Source: Rufibacter sp. XAAS-G3-1 (GTDB lineage: Bacteria; Bacteroidota; Bacteroidia; Cytophagales; Hymenobacteraceae). Taken from it: a DNA stretch of 64,000 nucleotides. Location: NCBI RefSeq assembly GCF_013623775.1, contig NZ_JABFAM010000004.1:248001-312000 (forward strand), written 5' to 3'. The notes under the pieces were generated by a model that was not told where the DNA came from, searched no databases, and saw only the letters and a program-made list of their open reading frames with translations. Both the position numbers and the translations under genes were made by a program. Below, piece by piece: positions 44,486-53,243 of this stretch. How positions within the stretch are numbered: the stretch's first letter is position 1; every line of letters begins with the position of its first letter.

Positions 44486-47419
44486 CTATTCCCTGCCTCG
44501 GCGCTCTGGGGCTCCCAACGTGAATTCCTGTGAGGTTTTGTTTCCGTTGGCCTCTATTTCCACCACGTATTTTCCCGGGCGGAGATACAGAAGCTGGTTG
44601 GCCGCAGGCATCACCTTTTCTGGGTCGCCAGATCTGCGGCCTTCGTGCAGGGCTTGCTCATAGGCGCTGGTGTTGGCTGCGTCTAACGTGAGGTCATAAG
44701 CAACGTAATTCAAGCCGCGTTCGCTTTGGTCTTTCAATTCCTTCAGCACCAGCCCCTTCTCGGTTTTCACGCGCACGGTGGTGGTACCGGCGGCGTTCAC
44801 AAAGTACGGAATAGTCAACGCTGGCGTGAAAGGCTCGTTCCAGGCCCCGTATTTCTGCCCCCACCACTCTGAATATTGCGGGGCCGTAATCTGGAAGGCG
44901 TGTACTCCTTTCTTCTGCACCTCTGGCGTCAATTGCCGCAGGTGCGCCACATTGCCTATGTACAGCGAACGGCCGTGCGTACCCACCACCAGATCATTCT
45001 CCCGCGGGTGGATTGCCAGATCATGCACTGCCACCGCAGGCAGCACATCACCGCCCAGTGCCTGAAACGTTTGTCCTTTGTCTAATGACACATAAAGGCC
45101 GTTGTCTGAGCCTACATACAAGATGTTCGGGTTTTCAGGGTCTTCCCGCACCACGTTTAGCGGCTCTTTTGGTAAATCTTTGCCAATTTGCTTCCAGGTT
45201 TTTCCGTAGTCCTGTGACACGTACAGGTAAGGCGTGAAATCATCCCAGCGGTACCCGTTCAAGGTGGCGTAAACGGCGCCTTCGTTTTCCGCCGAGGCGG
45301 CCAGCCCACTAATCCACATGTCCTTCGGCAGTTTATCAGAAATCTTCGTCCAGGTATAGCCCCCGTCACGGCTTACGTGGAGGAGGCCATCGTCTGAGCC
45401 GGTGTACAGCAACCCAAACTTTTTAGGCGATTCCTCAATGGTGGTGAGCGTGCCGTAGCCTACATCGCCGGGACGGCCGCCTTTGGTCAAATCACCGGAC
45501 AGGGCTTCCATGTTCTCGCCTTTGTTCAGGGAGCGGTGGAAACGGTTAGACCCGAAGTACAGGACATCTTGGTTGTGGCGTGACAGCAGAATGGGACTTT
45601 CCCAGTTAAAGCGCAGTGGACGCTCACCCAGTTGGTGCTTGGGTTGGATGGACAACCGCTGCCCAGTGGCTTTGTTCAGGCGAAAATACGCGCCGTACTG
45701 TGAGCCGGTGTACACGGTATTGTTATCACGGTAATCTACCTGCACCATCATGCCATCACCGCCGCCCAAGCGCTGGTACGGGTAACGGCCGTTGTCTGTC
45801 CAGGCAGAACTGGCTTGGTACGTGCTGGGGCCACCCCACACGCCGTTGTCTTGCAAACCGCCATACACGTTATAAGGCTGCGCCATGTCAACGGTCACGG
45901 AGTAAAACTGCCCTACGGCCGGAGAATTGGCCTTGAACCAAGATTTGCCATCGTCATAGGTGATGTTGATACCGCCGTCGTTGCCGTTCACCAAATGCCC
46001 CGGGCGGGTAGGGCTCACCCATAAATCCTGATGGTCTGAATGGACGTTGTCGCCGCTAATCTCACGCCAGGTTTTACCGCCGTCTTCAGATTTGAGCAAA
46101 GGCACGCCCAGAACGTACACGTGGTTCGCGTTCAACGGTGACACCCTTATTACCCCGAAATAATAGCCGTAGGTATAATACAGGTCATCTAGGTAACCCT
46201 CGTGGGTTTTCTTCCAGGTTTTTCCGGCATCGTCTGACCGGTAGACCTGCGCACCCGTCACCGGCGTTTCAATCATCATGGAATTGGCATCTACCAGAAA
46301 ATCTGACAACGCCACCGGTCTGATCTTATCTGAACCCACCATCTCTTTCACGGTGCTGCCCGTGTACTGGCGCGGGAAGTTGTTCTCGCTTAAAAAAGTA
46401 TTGATGGCCGCATCATCCAGTTTCAGGAAATCTTCTTTGGAGAAGTCCTTGAATTGCTCTTTGCGCAGTCTGTTACCGGCAGCTACAGCGGGCTTCACCT
46501 CTTGGCGCAGGTCTTGGTTATCTACGCTGGCGTAAAGGATGTTGGGGTTCTGCGGGAAGATGCTCAAGCCAATCCTTCCAATGCCTCCAGTGGCTGGAAA
46601 TCCGCTGGTACCGCCCGTGATGCGCTGCCAGGTATTTCCGCCGTCGGTGCTTTTAAAGATGCCCGAGGTGCTGCCGCCTTCCACAAAGTTCCAGGCGCGG
46701 CGCTCGCGGTGCCACATGCTGGCGTATAGGGTATTGGGGTTAGACGGGTCTATCACCAAATCTACCGCTCCGGTGTTGTCGTCCCCGCCTTTCAGGACGT
46801 GCTTCCAAGTGGTACCGCCATCGGTGGTTTTGTAGACGCCGCGCTCTGGGTTGGGGGAATACAAATGACCCAAGGCCGCTACCCAGGCCGTATTAGGGTC
46901 GGTGGGGTGCTGCATAATGCGGCCAATGTGATGGCTTTCCGGCAGGCCTTTGTACTGCCAGGTTTTACCGCCGTTTGTACTTTTGTAGATACCCACCCCC
47001 GAGTAAGAGGAACGGCTGGAGTTTGATTCGCCGGTACCTACCCAAATGGTATTCGTCTTCCAGTCCACGCTGATGTCCCCGATGGTGATCACGGTTTCAT
47101 TATCAAAAAGCGGTTCAAAGGAAATGCCGTTGTTGGAGGTGTGCCACAATCCGCCGGAGGCGTAAGCCACGTAGAAATTGGTGGGGTCTGCGGGGTTCAC
47201 GTCTACGTCTACCACGCGGCCGCTCATGACGGCGGGGCCCACATTGCGGAACGGCAGGTTGCTCACCAGGGAGTTTTTCTGCAGTTGCAACCGCTGCCCA
47301 TAGCCCTGCAAGCGGGCCTTGGCGGGCGTGGCGGCGGGCTGTTTCTCTTTTTTCTGGGCCACCGCCGGAAGGCTCAATAGCCCCATGAGCAGGAGTGGGT
47401 ACAAGGGTTTGCGTAGCAT
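44486..47419 (-). CDS. VPS10/sortilin-like BNR beta-propeller protein, secreted
   Basis: 977 residues. The signal peptide (LYPLLLMGLLSLPAVAQ) is followed by two large beta-propellers built from BNR/Asp-box repeats (SxDxGxTW type): STNGGKTWQY, TDGGTTWKHV, TDGGNTWQRI, SDDAGKTWKK, SEDGGKTWRE, SRDGGYTWTK, SQDYGKTWKQ and SLDKGQTFQA. A C-terminal beta domain follows from about 830. Such proteins are annotated in Bacteroidota as glycosyl hydrolases or VPS10-domain proteins, but Asp-box repeats are structural and no catalytic residues can be assigned. It is probably periplasmic or surface-exposed. It stands alone. Confidence 0.88.
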   Translation of the reverse strand: MLRKPLYPLLLMGLLSLPAVAQKKEKQPAATPAKARLQGYGQRLQLQKNSLVSNLPFRNVGPAVMSGRVVDVDVNPADPTNFYVAYASGGLWHTSNNGISFEPLFDNETVITIGDISVDWKTNTIWVGTGESNSSRSSYSGVGIYKSTNGGKTWQYKGLPESHHIGRIMQHPTDPNTAWVAALGHLYSPNPERGVYKTTDGGTTWKHVLKGGDDNTGAVDLVIDPSNPNTLYASMWHRERRAWNFVEGGSTSGIFKSTDGGNTWQRITGGTSGFPATGGIGRIGLSIFPQNPNILYASVDNQDLRQEVKPAVAAGNRLRKEQFKDFSKEDFLKLDDAAINTFLSENNFPRQYTGSTVKEMVGSDKIRPVALSDFLVDANSMMIETPVTGAQVYRSDDAGKTWKKTHEGYLDDLYYTYGYYFGVIRVSPLNANHVYVLGVPLLKSEDGGKTWREISGDNVHSDHQDLWVSPTRPGHLVNGNDGGINITYDDGKSWFKANSPAVGQFYSVTVDMAQPYNVYGGLQDNGVWGGPSTYQASSAWTDNGRYPYQRLGGGDGMMVQVDYRDNNTVYTGSQYGAYFRLNKATGQRLSIQPKHQLGERPLRFNWESPILLSRHNQDVLYFGSNRFHRSLNKGENMEALSGDLTKGGRPGDVGYGTLTTIEESPKKFGLLYTGSDDGLLHVSRDGGYTWTKISDKLPKDMWISGLAASAENEGAVYATLNGYRWDDFTPYLYVSQDYGKTWKQIGKDLPKEPLNVVREDPENPNILYVGSDNGLYVSLDKGQTFQALGGDVLPAVAVHDLAIHPRENDLVVGTHGRSLYIGNVAHLRQLTPEVQKKGVHAFQITAPQYSEWWGQKYGAWNEPFTPALTIPYFVNAAGTTTVRVKTEKGLVLKELKDQSERGLNYVAYDLTLDAANTSAYEQALHEGRRSGDPEKVMPAANQLLYLRPGKYVVEIEANGNKTSQEFTLGAPERRGRE

Positions 47420-47948
47420 AAGGCGAACGGGAAGTAGTTTTGTTTAGCTAGGATTGGGTTTGGAGATCTGAAAATAGCGGAAAATCGGGAGTTAACGAAA
47501 CATGGTATGGGGTTTGTCTTTGCCTTCATCCACAAATCACTTCACCTAGAAAAAGAAAGCTGTTTTGGGGCTGTTTTCCGGAAAACAGCCCCAAAACAGC
47601 TTTGGCTTATCTTGTAGCAAGCCTGTTTCAACTGGCAGTTCTTTTACCCAGAGCCGGGAGCATTCCCCCTTCTTCTTTTAGGTAAGCCCGCCTGCAACCA
47701 GAAACAGTCCTTTCTATAATTACTTAATAAGCAGTATTGTACGCACAGAAAATAGCGTCTACCTTGCTTTTACCCTACGTTTAGCCCCTAAGGCTATTGG
47801 ACCACCTGCCCCAGGAGATTGTTTTCCTGCCCCGCGCGCTTCCACTGCTAGCTATAGCCTGGCTTCTCTCACAGGAGCAGCCTCTACGTTGCTCCGCTTC
47901 AAAAGCCTATACTCCTTCACTATCTTATTCAATCATAGAAACACACGC
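47420..47948. other. Divergent gap with a perfect palindrome
   Basis: 529 bp between the VPS10-like gene and a small lipoprotein gene. It holds the 48-bp palindrome at 47556-47603; the remainder shows no gene and no confident promoter. Confidence 0.5.
47556..47603. repeat. Perfect 48-bp palindrome, family prototype
   Basis: AAAGCTGTTTTGGGGCTG (47556-47573) runs through TTTTCCGGAAAA to CAGCCCCAAAACAGCTTT with no unpaired centre, so the whole 48 bp equals its own reverse complement. It is the most symmetrical copy of the dispersed family and lies upstream of both neighbouring genes, so it is not simply a terminator. Confidence 0.9.
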
Positions 47949-48404
47949 ATGAATAGAGCTAAAATATTCTTCCTGGTCTTGTCATTGTTAGTGTTTACCC
48001 AGTGTGGCAGTGATGATGAAAACGAACCAACTCCTGATGAATTCACCGGGGAGTTTACCTTGGCCGGGAAAACATTTACGGGTTTGTGTATTGGCTCACC
48101 GGCATCAGGAATAGGTAACTTTGGGGTGGATATCTCCATCCATACCACTACTGCATCAACCAACACTTTGGTTTTGAGCAATGTACCTACCGCCAGCAGT
48201 GGCACAGTTGCTTTTAGTGATGGTTGGAGACAACCTTCTGGAACTACATTTGCCATTATCAACGCAGATAATATTTTCATGGCCACTAAACCGGGTGGTA
48301 GCATCACAAAAACAGGGGCAAAATCCTTTACCTTTACTTGCACCGTGTACAGCATTGTGGAAAGCGGGGAATACACCGTTACCGGCAAAGGCACCTATCA
48401 ATAA
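47949..48404 (+). CDS. Small lipoprotein of unknown function
   Basis: 151 residues from the ATG at 47949; the longer frame from 47889 puts 20 residues before a good lipoprotein signal (MNRAKIFFLVLSLLVFTQC, Cys19) and is rejected. An acidic linker (GSDDENEPTPDEF) is followed by about 115 residues of short beta strands (GEFTLAGKTFTGLCIGSP, NTLVLSNVP, FTFTCTVYSIVESGEYTVTGKGTY), suggesting a small beta sandwich. No family is recognised. It has no operon partner: the next gene is convergent. Confidence 0.8.
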   Translation: MNRAKIFFLVLSLLVFTQCGSDDENEPTPDEFTGEFTLAGKTFTGLCIGSPASGIGNFGVDISIHTTTASTNTLVLSNVPTASSGTVAFSDGWRQPSGTTFAIINADNIFMATKPGGSITKTGAKSFTFTCTVYSIVESGEYTVTGKGTYQ

Positions 48405-48430
48405 ACTCCTACCCGAGCCACCACCGTATC

Positions 48431-49246
48431 TTAGAAAGAATTAGCGCTCCGGTACCGCTGGGTATTGGCCGGGTATAAGGCCTCCGCGAACTTGAGCAAG
48501 GCTTGGCGGGTGAGGGCGGTATTTTCAAACATGCCCATGTGGCCCACGTGCCCCAGAAAATACGTCATGCTGTTCTGGGGCAGGTGGCACTGCTGCAAGA
48601 CGGCCTCCAGGGGTACCGCCGGGTCTTCTTTGCCTACCAGGAAGAAAACAGGAAGCGCGGTGGTCTTGAGCACCTCACTTCTATCTGGTCGGTCACGCAT
48701 GGCCTCCAGACAGCCCAGAATGGTTTCCAAAGGCGTGGCTTTGCCGATGGCCTGCATTCTCTGGATATCGTCTTTACAGGAAGTGCGGTTACTTTCCGCG
48801 AAAAGCGGGGCTACCAGGGTGTCCATAAACTTCTCTACCCCATGTTTCTGCACAAAGGCGGCGGTTTTGTCGCGGTTTTCCTTTTTCTCCTGGGTGTCTG
48901 GCAGGGCGCTGGAGTGGAACAGGCACAGTCCATACAACAGGTCAGGGAACAGTTCGGCCAAGGCCATTCCTACGTAACCGCCCATGGAGTGCCCAACCAA
49001 CAGACATTTCTCCACCTCTAACGCTTTCAGCGTTTCCTGCACCTGCCGGGCTTGGTTCTCCATAGAGAAATCAGGGGCCATGGGGCTTTCGCCGTGACCG
49101 GGCAAGTCCAGGGCGATAATCCTGAACTGGTGCACGAGCGGTTTGGTGAAATCAGTCCAGAGATCTTTGCTTTCGCAGAAACCGTGAAGAAAGACGATGG
49201 CGGGGCCAGAACCGGCGTCTGTATAGGCAAGGGTGGTAGTAGTCAT
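48431..49246 (-). CDS. Alpha/beta hydrolase fold protein
   Basis: 271 residues. The oxyanion-hole motif HGF is at residues 21-23, the nucleophile elbow GHSMGG carries Ser87, Asp208 is in GKEDP and His236 in GHVGHMGMFE, so the triad is complete. The size and the helical cap (about 120-180) fit epoxide-hydrolase or lactonase-like esterases. The substrate is unknown. No signal peptide; cytoplasmic. It is convergent with the small lipoprotein gene, 26 bp apart, with no obvious terminator between them. Confidence 0.9.
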   Translation of the reverse strand: MTTTTLAYTDAGSGPAIVFLHGFCESKDLWTDFTKPLVHQFRIIALDLPGHGESPMAPDFSMENQARQVQETLKALEVEKCLLVGHSMGGYVGMALAELFPDLLYGLCLFHSSALPDTQEKKENRDKTAAFVQKHGVEKFMDTLVAPLFAESNRTSCKDDIQRMQAIGKATPLETILGCLEAMRDRPDRSEVLKTTALPVFFLVGKEDPAVPLEAVLQQCHLPQNSMTYFLGHVGHMGMFENTALTRQALLKFAEALYPANTQRYRSANSF

Positions 49247-49791
49247 TTGGTCTTTTATTTTTAGCTTGGTTTACGGAAAGAAGGCAGAAAACAGTTATTT
49301 CCCGCTTCTAATTACCTTTTGTAATCATAAGGCTATGTGGTTCTAATTTGCCGCAACACAAGCCACGGCTCTTTTCTTACTGGTTCTACCGGCCATCAAA
49401 ACCCCATGATTACCATAAAAGGTGGTTTTCTCTTTCATAAAACGTAGTGATCTCCTCAGAGAAAGACATCTGCTCCCGGAGAAAAGCATTTTGGCGGACA
49501 CGTGCAGATCAATGATCATGTAAATAGCCAGCGCGAGCAGCCAGGAAATATCATAAATCTTGACTTTCTCTGGCTTAGGGCTGCGGGTGATGCCACAGGA
49601 ATATGAAATAATTTCCTGGAAGATCCCATTTTTTAGAATTTGTTACCGGCAAAAAGGGTTCTTACTCCCATTCTCCTTAGGATACACGCTTCCTCTTTAG
49701 GGCTACTTTCTGGAAATTGGCCTAAAAACAAAAAGCCCTCACTGGTTTTGAAACCTGAGAGGCCTTTCTGTTTTATCTATCAAATCAATAA
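49247..49791. other. Gap with a possible gene remnant and one palindrome
   Basis: 545 bp. On the minus strand a frame stays open from about 49637 to a stop at 49343-49345, with hydrophobic IYDISWLLALAIYMIIDLHV but no suitable start, possibly a decayed gene. A degenerate palindrome lies at 49696-49727. An imperfect hairpin at about 49732-49772 (AAGCCCTCACTGG with ACCTGAGAGGCCTT) may end dxs transcription. Confidence 0.4.
49696..49727. repeat. Dispersed palindrome copy, degenerate
   Basis: TTTAGGGCTACTTTCTGG followed by AAATTGGCCTAAAAA. Confidence 0.65.
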
Positions 49792-51708
49792 TTACACCCG
49801 CACGGCCACATCCATGAGTTCACGCACGGCACGTTCAATGCCGGCGGGGTCAAAGCCGCAGAGGCGGTGCAGTTCCATCTGGGAACCGTGCTCCACAACC
49901 ACATCTGGTATCCCGAGGCGTTTTACCTGGGCAGTATAGCCGTTGTCGGCCATAAACTCCAGCACGGCACTGCCGAAGCCGCCTTGCAGGCAACCATCTT
50001 CTACGGTTACTACTTTGTCGTATGTCTGGAAGATGTGGTGCAGCATGTTGGCATCTAAGGGTTTGGCGAAGCGCATGTCATAGTGGCCCGGGCGCAGCCC
50101 GTCGCGTTTCAGGTTCTGGCAGACCTCCACGGCGTAGTTCCCTATGTGCCCAATGGTGAGAATAGCCACCTCCTCTCCTTCCTGAATCACGCGGCCTTTG
50201 CCCACTTCTATCAGTTCCAGCGGGGTGCGCCACTCCGGCATCACACCTTCGCCGCGCGGATAGCGGATGGTGAAGGGCCCCATGCCGTCTTGGCTGGCGG
50301 TGTACATGAGATTCCGCAATTCCTGCTCGTTCATGGGCGAAGACACCACCATGTTAGGGATGCAGCGCATAAAAGCAATGTCATAAGACCCGTGGTGCGT
50401 TTGCCCATCGGCCCCGGCGAAACCGGCGCGGTCCAGGGTGAAAACCACGTGCAGGTTCTGGAGACACACATCATGCACCACTTGGTCATACCCCCGCTGC
50501 ATAAAGCTGGAGTAAATATTACAGAACGGCACCAATCCCTGGGTGGCCAAGCCTGCCGAGAAGGTAACGGCGTGCTGTTCGGCAATGCCTACGTCAAAGG
50601 CGCGGTCTGGCATGGCCTTCATCATGATGTTCATGGAAGAACCGCTGGGCATGGCCGGGGTCACCCCCATGATTTTCTCGTTCTGCTCCGCCATTTCCAG
50701 CAACGTGTGCCCAAAAACGTCCTGGTACTTGGGTGGCTGCGGCGTGGTATGGTGCACCTTGTAGATTTCGCCGGTGACTTTGTCAAACAAGCCGGGCGCG
50801 TGCCACTTGGTTTGCTCTTTCTCGGCTAGCGCGAAGCCTTTTCCTTTCACCGTCACGCAGTGCAGGATTTTAGGGCCCGGTATCTTTTTCAAGTCTTTCA
50901 AGACCGAAGCCATATGGTTCACATCGTGCCCGTCAATGGGGCCGAAGTAGCGGAAGTTCAGGCTCTCAAACAGGTTGCTCTGTTTCAAGAGCGTGGCTTT
51001 GATGCCGCTTTCCACCTTGGCTACAATCTGCTGGGCGTTTGGCCCAAACTTGCTGATTTTGCCTAGAATGTTCCAGATTTCGTCGCGCACTTTGTTGTAG
51101 GTGCGCGAGGTGGTGATATCAGTTAAGTATTCTTTGAGCGCGCCCACGTTGGGGTCAATGCTCATGCAGTTATCGTTGAGGACTACCAACAAGTCAGCAT
51201 CAGAGGCGCCGCCGTGGTTCAGGGCTTCAAACGCCAGGCCGGCCGTCATGGAGCCATCGCCAATGACGGCAATGTGGTGGCGGTCAAATTCTTTCTTGTA
51301 CTGCGAGGCCACGGCCATGCCCAGCGCCGCCGAGATGGAGGTACTGGAGTGCCCTACGCCAAAGGCATCATAGGTGCTTTCTTTTCTTTTGGGGAACCCC
51401 GAAAGGCCGCCAAACTTGCGGTTGGTATGGAAATTATCGCGGCGGCCGGTCAAGATTTTATGGCCGTACGCCTGGTGGCCCACGTCCCAGACCAGTTGGT
51501 CATACGGTGTGTTGAACACGTAGTGCAGGGCCACGGTCATCTCCACCACCCCTAAACTCGCCCCGAAATGCCCTCCGTAAATGGACACGTTGTCAATGAT
51601 AAACTGCCGTAATTCCTGGCATACCTGCAGCAACTGGTCTTCGGTCAGTTGGCGCAAATCTGCTGGCGAGTCAATTTTGGCCAACAGTTCTCCGGGTTCA
51701 ATTATCAT
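49792..51708 (-). CDS. dxs: 1-deoxy-D-xylulose-5-phosphate synthase
   Basis: 638 residues from the ATG at 51708 (MIIEPGELLAKIDSPADLRQL, the normal Dxs start); the frame from 51741 adds 11 unsupported residues. Thiamine-diphosphate signatures are present: GHSSTSISAALGMA, VIGDGSMTAGLAFEALNHGG with the later NDNCMSIDP, and in the transketolase-like part RAFDVGIAEQHAVTFSAGLA with the catalytic Glu. The C-terminal domain ends with VVTVEDGCLQGGFGSAVLEF. It condenses pyruvate and glyceraldehyde 3-phosphate, the first step of the MEP isoprenoid pathway. The UbiA prenyltransferase at 62972 uses its products but is not linked to it. Monocistronic. Confidence 0.97.
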   Translation of the reverse strand: MIIEPGELLAKIDSPADLRQLTEDQLLQVCQELRQFIIDNVSIYGGHFGASLGVVEMTVALHYVFNTPYDQLVWDVGHQAYGHKILTGRRDNFHTNRKFGGLSGFPKRKESTYDAFGVGHSSTSISAALGMAVASQYKKEFDRHHIAVIGDGSMTAGLAFEALNHGGASDADLLVVLNDNCMSIDPNVGALKEYLTDITTSRTYNKVRDEIWNILGKISKFGPNAQQIVAKVESGIKATLLKQSNLFESLNFRYFGPIDGHDVNHMASVLKDLKKIPGPKILHCVTVKGKGFALAEKEQTKWHAPGLFDKVTGEIYKVHHTTPQPPKYQDVFGHTLLEMAEQNEKIMGVTPAMPSGSSMNIMMKAMPDRAFDVGIAEQHAVTFSAGLATQGLVPFCNIYSSFMQRGYDQVVHDVCLQNLHVVFTLDRAGFAGADGQTHHGSYDIAFMRCIPNMVVSSPMNEQELRNLMYTASQDGMGPFTIRYPRGEGVMPEWRTPLELIEVGKGRVIQEGEEVAILTIGHIGNYAVEVCQNLKRDGLRPGHYDMRFAKPLDANMLHHIFQTYDKVVTVEDGCLQGGFGSAVLEFMADNGYTAQVKRLGIPDVVVEHGSQMELHRLCGFDPAGIERAVRELMDVAVRV

Positions 51709-51848
51709 AGGGGTGCACTTGGGTGGATATTTATGCAACAACGTAAGCCTTTGAAAGTTTTAGCTTATACGTATCCGCACTCAGTCAAAGGGTAAAATTA
51801 AGGATTTTTTCTGAGAGGTCATTTTTTGTACCCGCCGCTGGGCGTTCA

Positions 51849-51884
51849 TTTTTAAGCTGAATTGTGAAAAACAGCTTGAAAACA
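51849..51884. repeat. Dispersed palindrome copy, degenerate
   Basis: TTTTTAAGCTG pairs with CAGCTTGAAAA around AATTGTGAAAAA. Confidence 0.65.
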
Positions 51885-51975
51885 GCACAATTGTGGTTTT
51901 TGGGCTTGTGCTTCCTGTTTTGGTTGTAACCTCACCCCCAGCCCCTCTCCCGCGGAGAGGGGGGGCCCGCTGATG

Positions 51976-52015
51976 CGTTTTAAGGCTGTTTTTAGGAAAA
52001 CCGGCCTAAAACGGG
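51976..52015. repeat. Dispersed palindrome copy
   Basis: CGTTTTAAGGCTGTTTTT pairs with AAAACCGGCCTAAAACG. Confidence 0.75.
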
Positions 52016-52110
52016 GTACCCTAAAGGTAGAGACCAGGCACTGCCTTGTCTCCTACACGCATTGCTTTCCAAGGTTGGTTTTTTCTGTGGGTGCAGATTT
52101 CGCCCCAGTG

Positions 52111-52278
52111 GTTTAGGGCTGTTTTACGGAAAATGGGCCGGAAACGGCATTGGCGTAGACACTCGTAGGAGCTGCGCGCACTATGAGGTCTTTGGAGCGG
52201 GCGGCATCGCAGAGAACGGGCCAGAAACGCTAGAAACCTGCGAGGTCTTGGAGACCTCACAGGTTTGAAACTAACTGG
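52111..52278. repeat. Composite repeat B, copy 1
   Basis: 168 bp: a palindrome-like head (GTTTAGGGCTGTTTTACGG, then GGCCGGAAACGG), a spacer with GAGGTCTTTGGAGCGGGCGG, a second GGGCCAGAAACGC half-site, and a hairpin AAACCTGCGAGGTC/GACCTCACAGGTTT (52234-52266). The same 168-bp arrangement recurs at 59427-59594. Confidence 0.8.
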
Positions 52279-52348
52279 TGCGGAGCATCTGCTTGGGGAC
52301 AGCGTACCAGGTGGCCGGGCACTCCTGGCAAATCCTGGACTGATGCGC

Positions 52349-52387
52349 CGTTTTTGGGCAGAATTTCAGAAATCAGCTCAAAAACAG
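52349..52387. repeat. Dispersed palindrome copy, degenerate
   Basis: CGTTTTTGGGCAGAATTTC followed by AGAAATCAGCTCAAAAACAG. Confidence 0.65.
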
Positions 52388-52466
52388 GTTCTTCTGCGGC
52401 AAACGTTGGCAGATGGCGATACTAATCCGTAATTTTGGAAATTAAACCAATGCCGTACCGCCACAC

Positions 52467-53243
52467 GTGAGTTTTGAGATAAAGCTGTCGCTCTTTGAGG
52501 GCCCATTTGACTTGTTGCTTTTCTTTATTGAGCGCGACGAGCTGGACATCCATGACATTCCCATCTTCCAGATCACCAATGATTTTGTGGGCTACATCCG
52601 GGCTTTGGAAACCATGAACATGGAGGTAGCCAGCGACTTCATTCTCACCGCGGCCACGCTCATGCGCATTAAGGCCAAGATGCTGCTGCCCCGTTTTGAG
52701 AAAGACGAAGAAGGCAATGAGATTGACCCCCGCCAGGAATTGGTGCAGCACCTGCTGGAATACAAGCGTTTCAAAGAAGTACTGGGCGACCTGAGTCTGC
52801 TGGAAGACGTGCGCCTGCAACAGGAAGAACGCGGCAATACGGACGAAGAACTGAGCAAGATTGCCGCCAAACACCAATTGGAGTACGAACTCAAAGACCT
52901 GAACCTGTACCACCTCATGCAGTCGTTCCACAAGGCCATGCGGCGGTACGAAGACGAGCAGAACCGTCCCAAGCACACGGTGGTCACCTACCCCTACACC
53001 ATAGACCAGCAACGCACGTACATCAAGAACCGCGTGAGCGCCCAGGGCGTAGTGCATTTCACTGACTTGTTGCAGGCCTTCCCCGACAAGATTGGGTTGA
53101 TCTTTAACTTTCTGGCCATTTTAGACTTACTCCAGCTCAACGAGATTGGCCTGGAGATTGCCGATGGGTTCAACAATTTCCGTATTGTCCCCTATTCTGA
53201 ACACCAGCACCTGATACTCACTGACCATGGATCTGAATCGTAA
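52467..53243 (+). CDS. scpA: Segregation and condensation protein A
   Basis: 258 residues with a GTG start (GTG AGT TTT GAG), chosen because MSFEIKLSLFEGPFDLLLFFIE is the exact kleisin N-terminus and the nearby ATG at 52450 is out of frame. The N-terminal helical domain that contacts the SMC neck (ERDELDIHDIPI) and the C-terminal winged helix (FTDLLQAFPDKIGLIFNFLAILDLLQLNEIGLEI) are both present. It bridges SMC heads in chromosome condensation. No scpB is nearby. The stop overlaps the next gene's start by 17 nt. Confidence 0.95.
   Translation: MSFEIKLSLFEGPFDLLLFFIERDELDIHDIPIFQITNDFVGYIRALETMNMEVASDFILTAATLMRIKAKMLLPRFEKDEEGNEIDPRQELVQHLLEYKRFKEVLGDLSLLEDVRLQQEERGNTDEELSKIAAKHQLEYELKDLNLYHLMQSFHKAMRRYEDEQNRPKHTVVTYPYTIDQQRTYIKNRVSAQGVVHFTDLLQAFPDKIGLIFNFLAILDLLQLNEIGLEIADGFNNFRIVPYSEHQHLILTDHGSES

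Larger units (their letters stand above)
51709..52466. other. Repeat-rich divergent gap
   Basis: 758 bp filled by repeats: palindromes at 51849-51884, 51976-52015 and 52349-52387, a C/G-rich hairpin at 51941-51962 (GCCCCTCTCC/GGAGAGGGG) preceded by AACCTCACCCCCA, and composite repeat B (52111-52278). No gene. No convincing promoter for scpA. Confidence 0.65.

Noticed and set aside
44184-44663. Open frame of 159 codons on the plus strand
   Set aside because: It runs through hairpin repeats and into the antisense of the VPS10-like gene.
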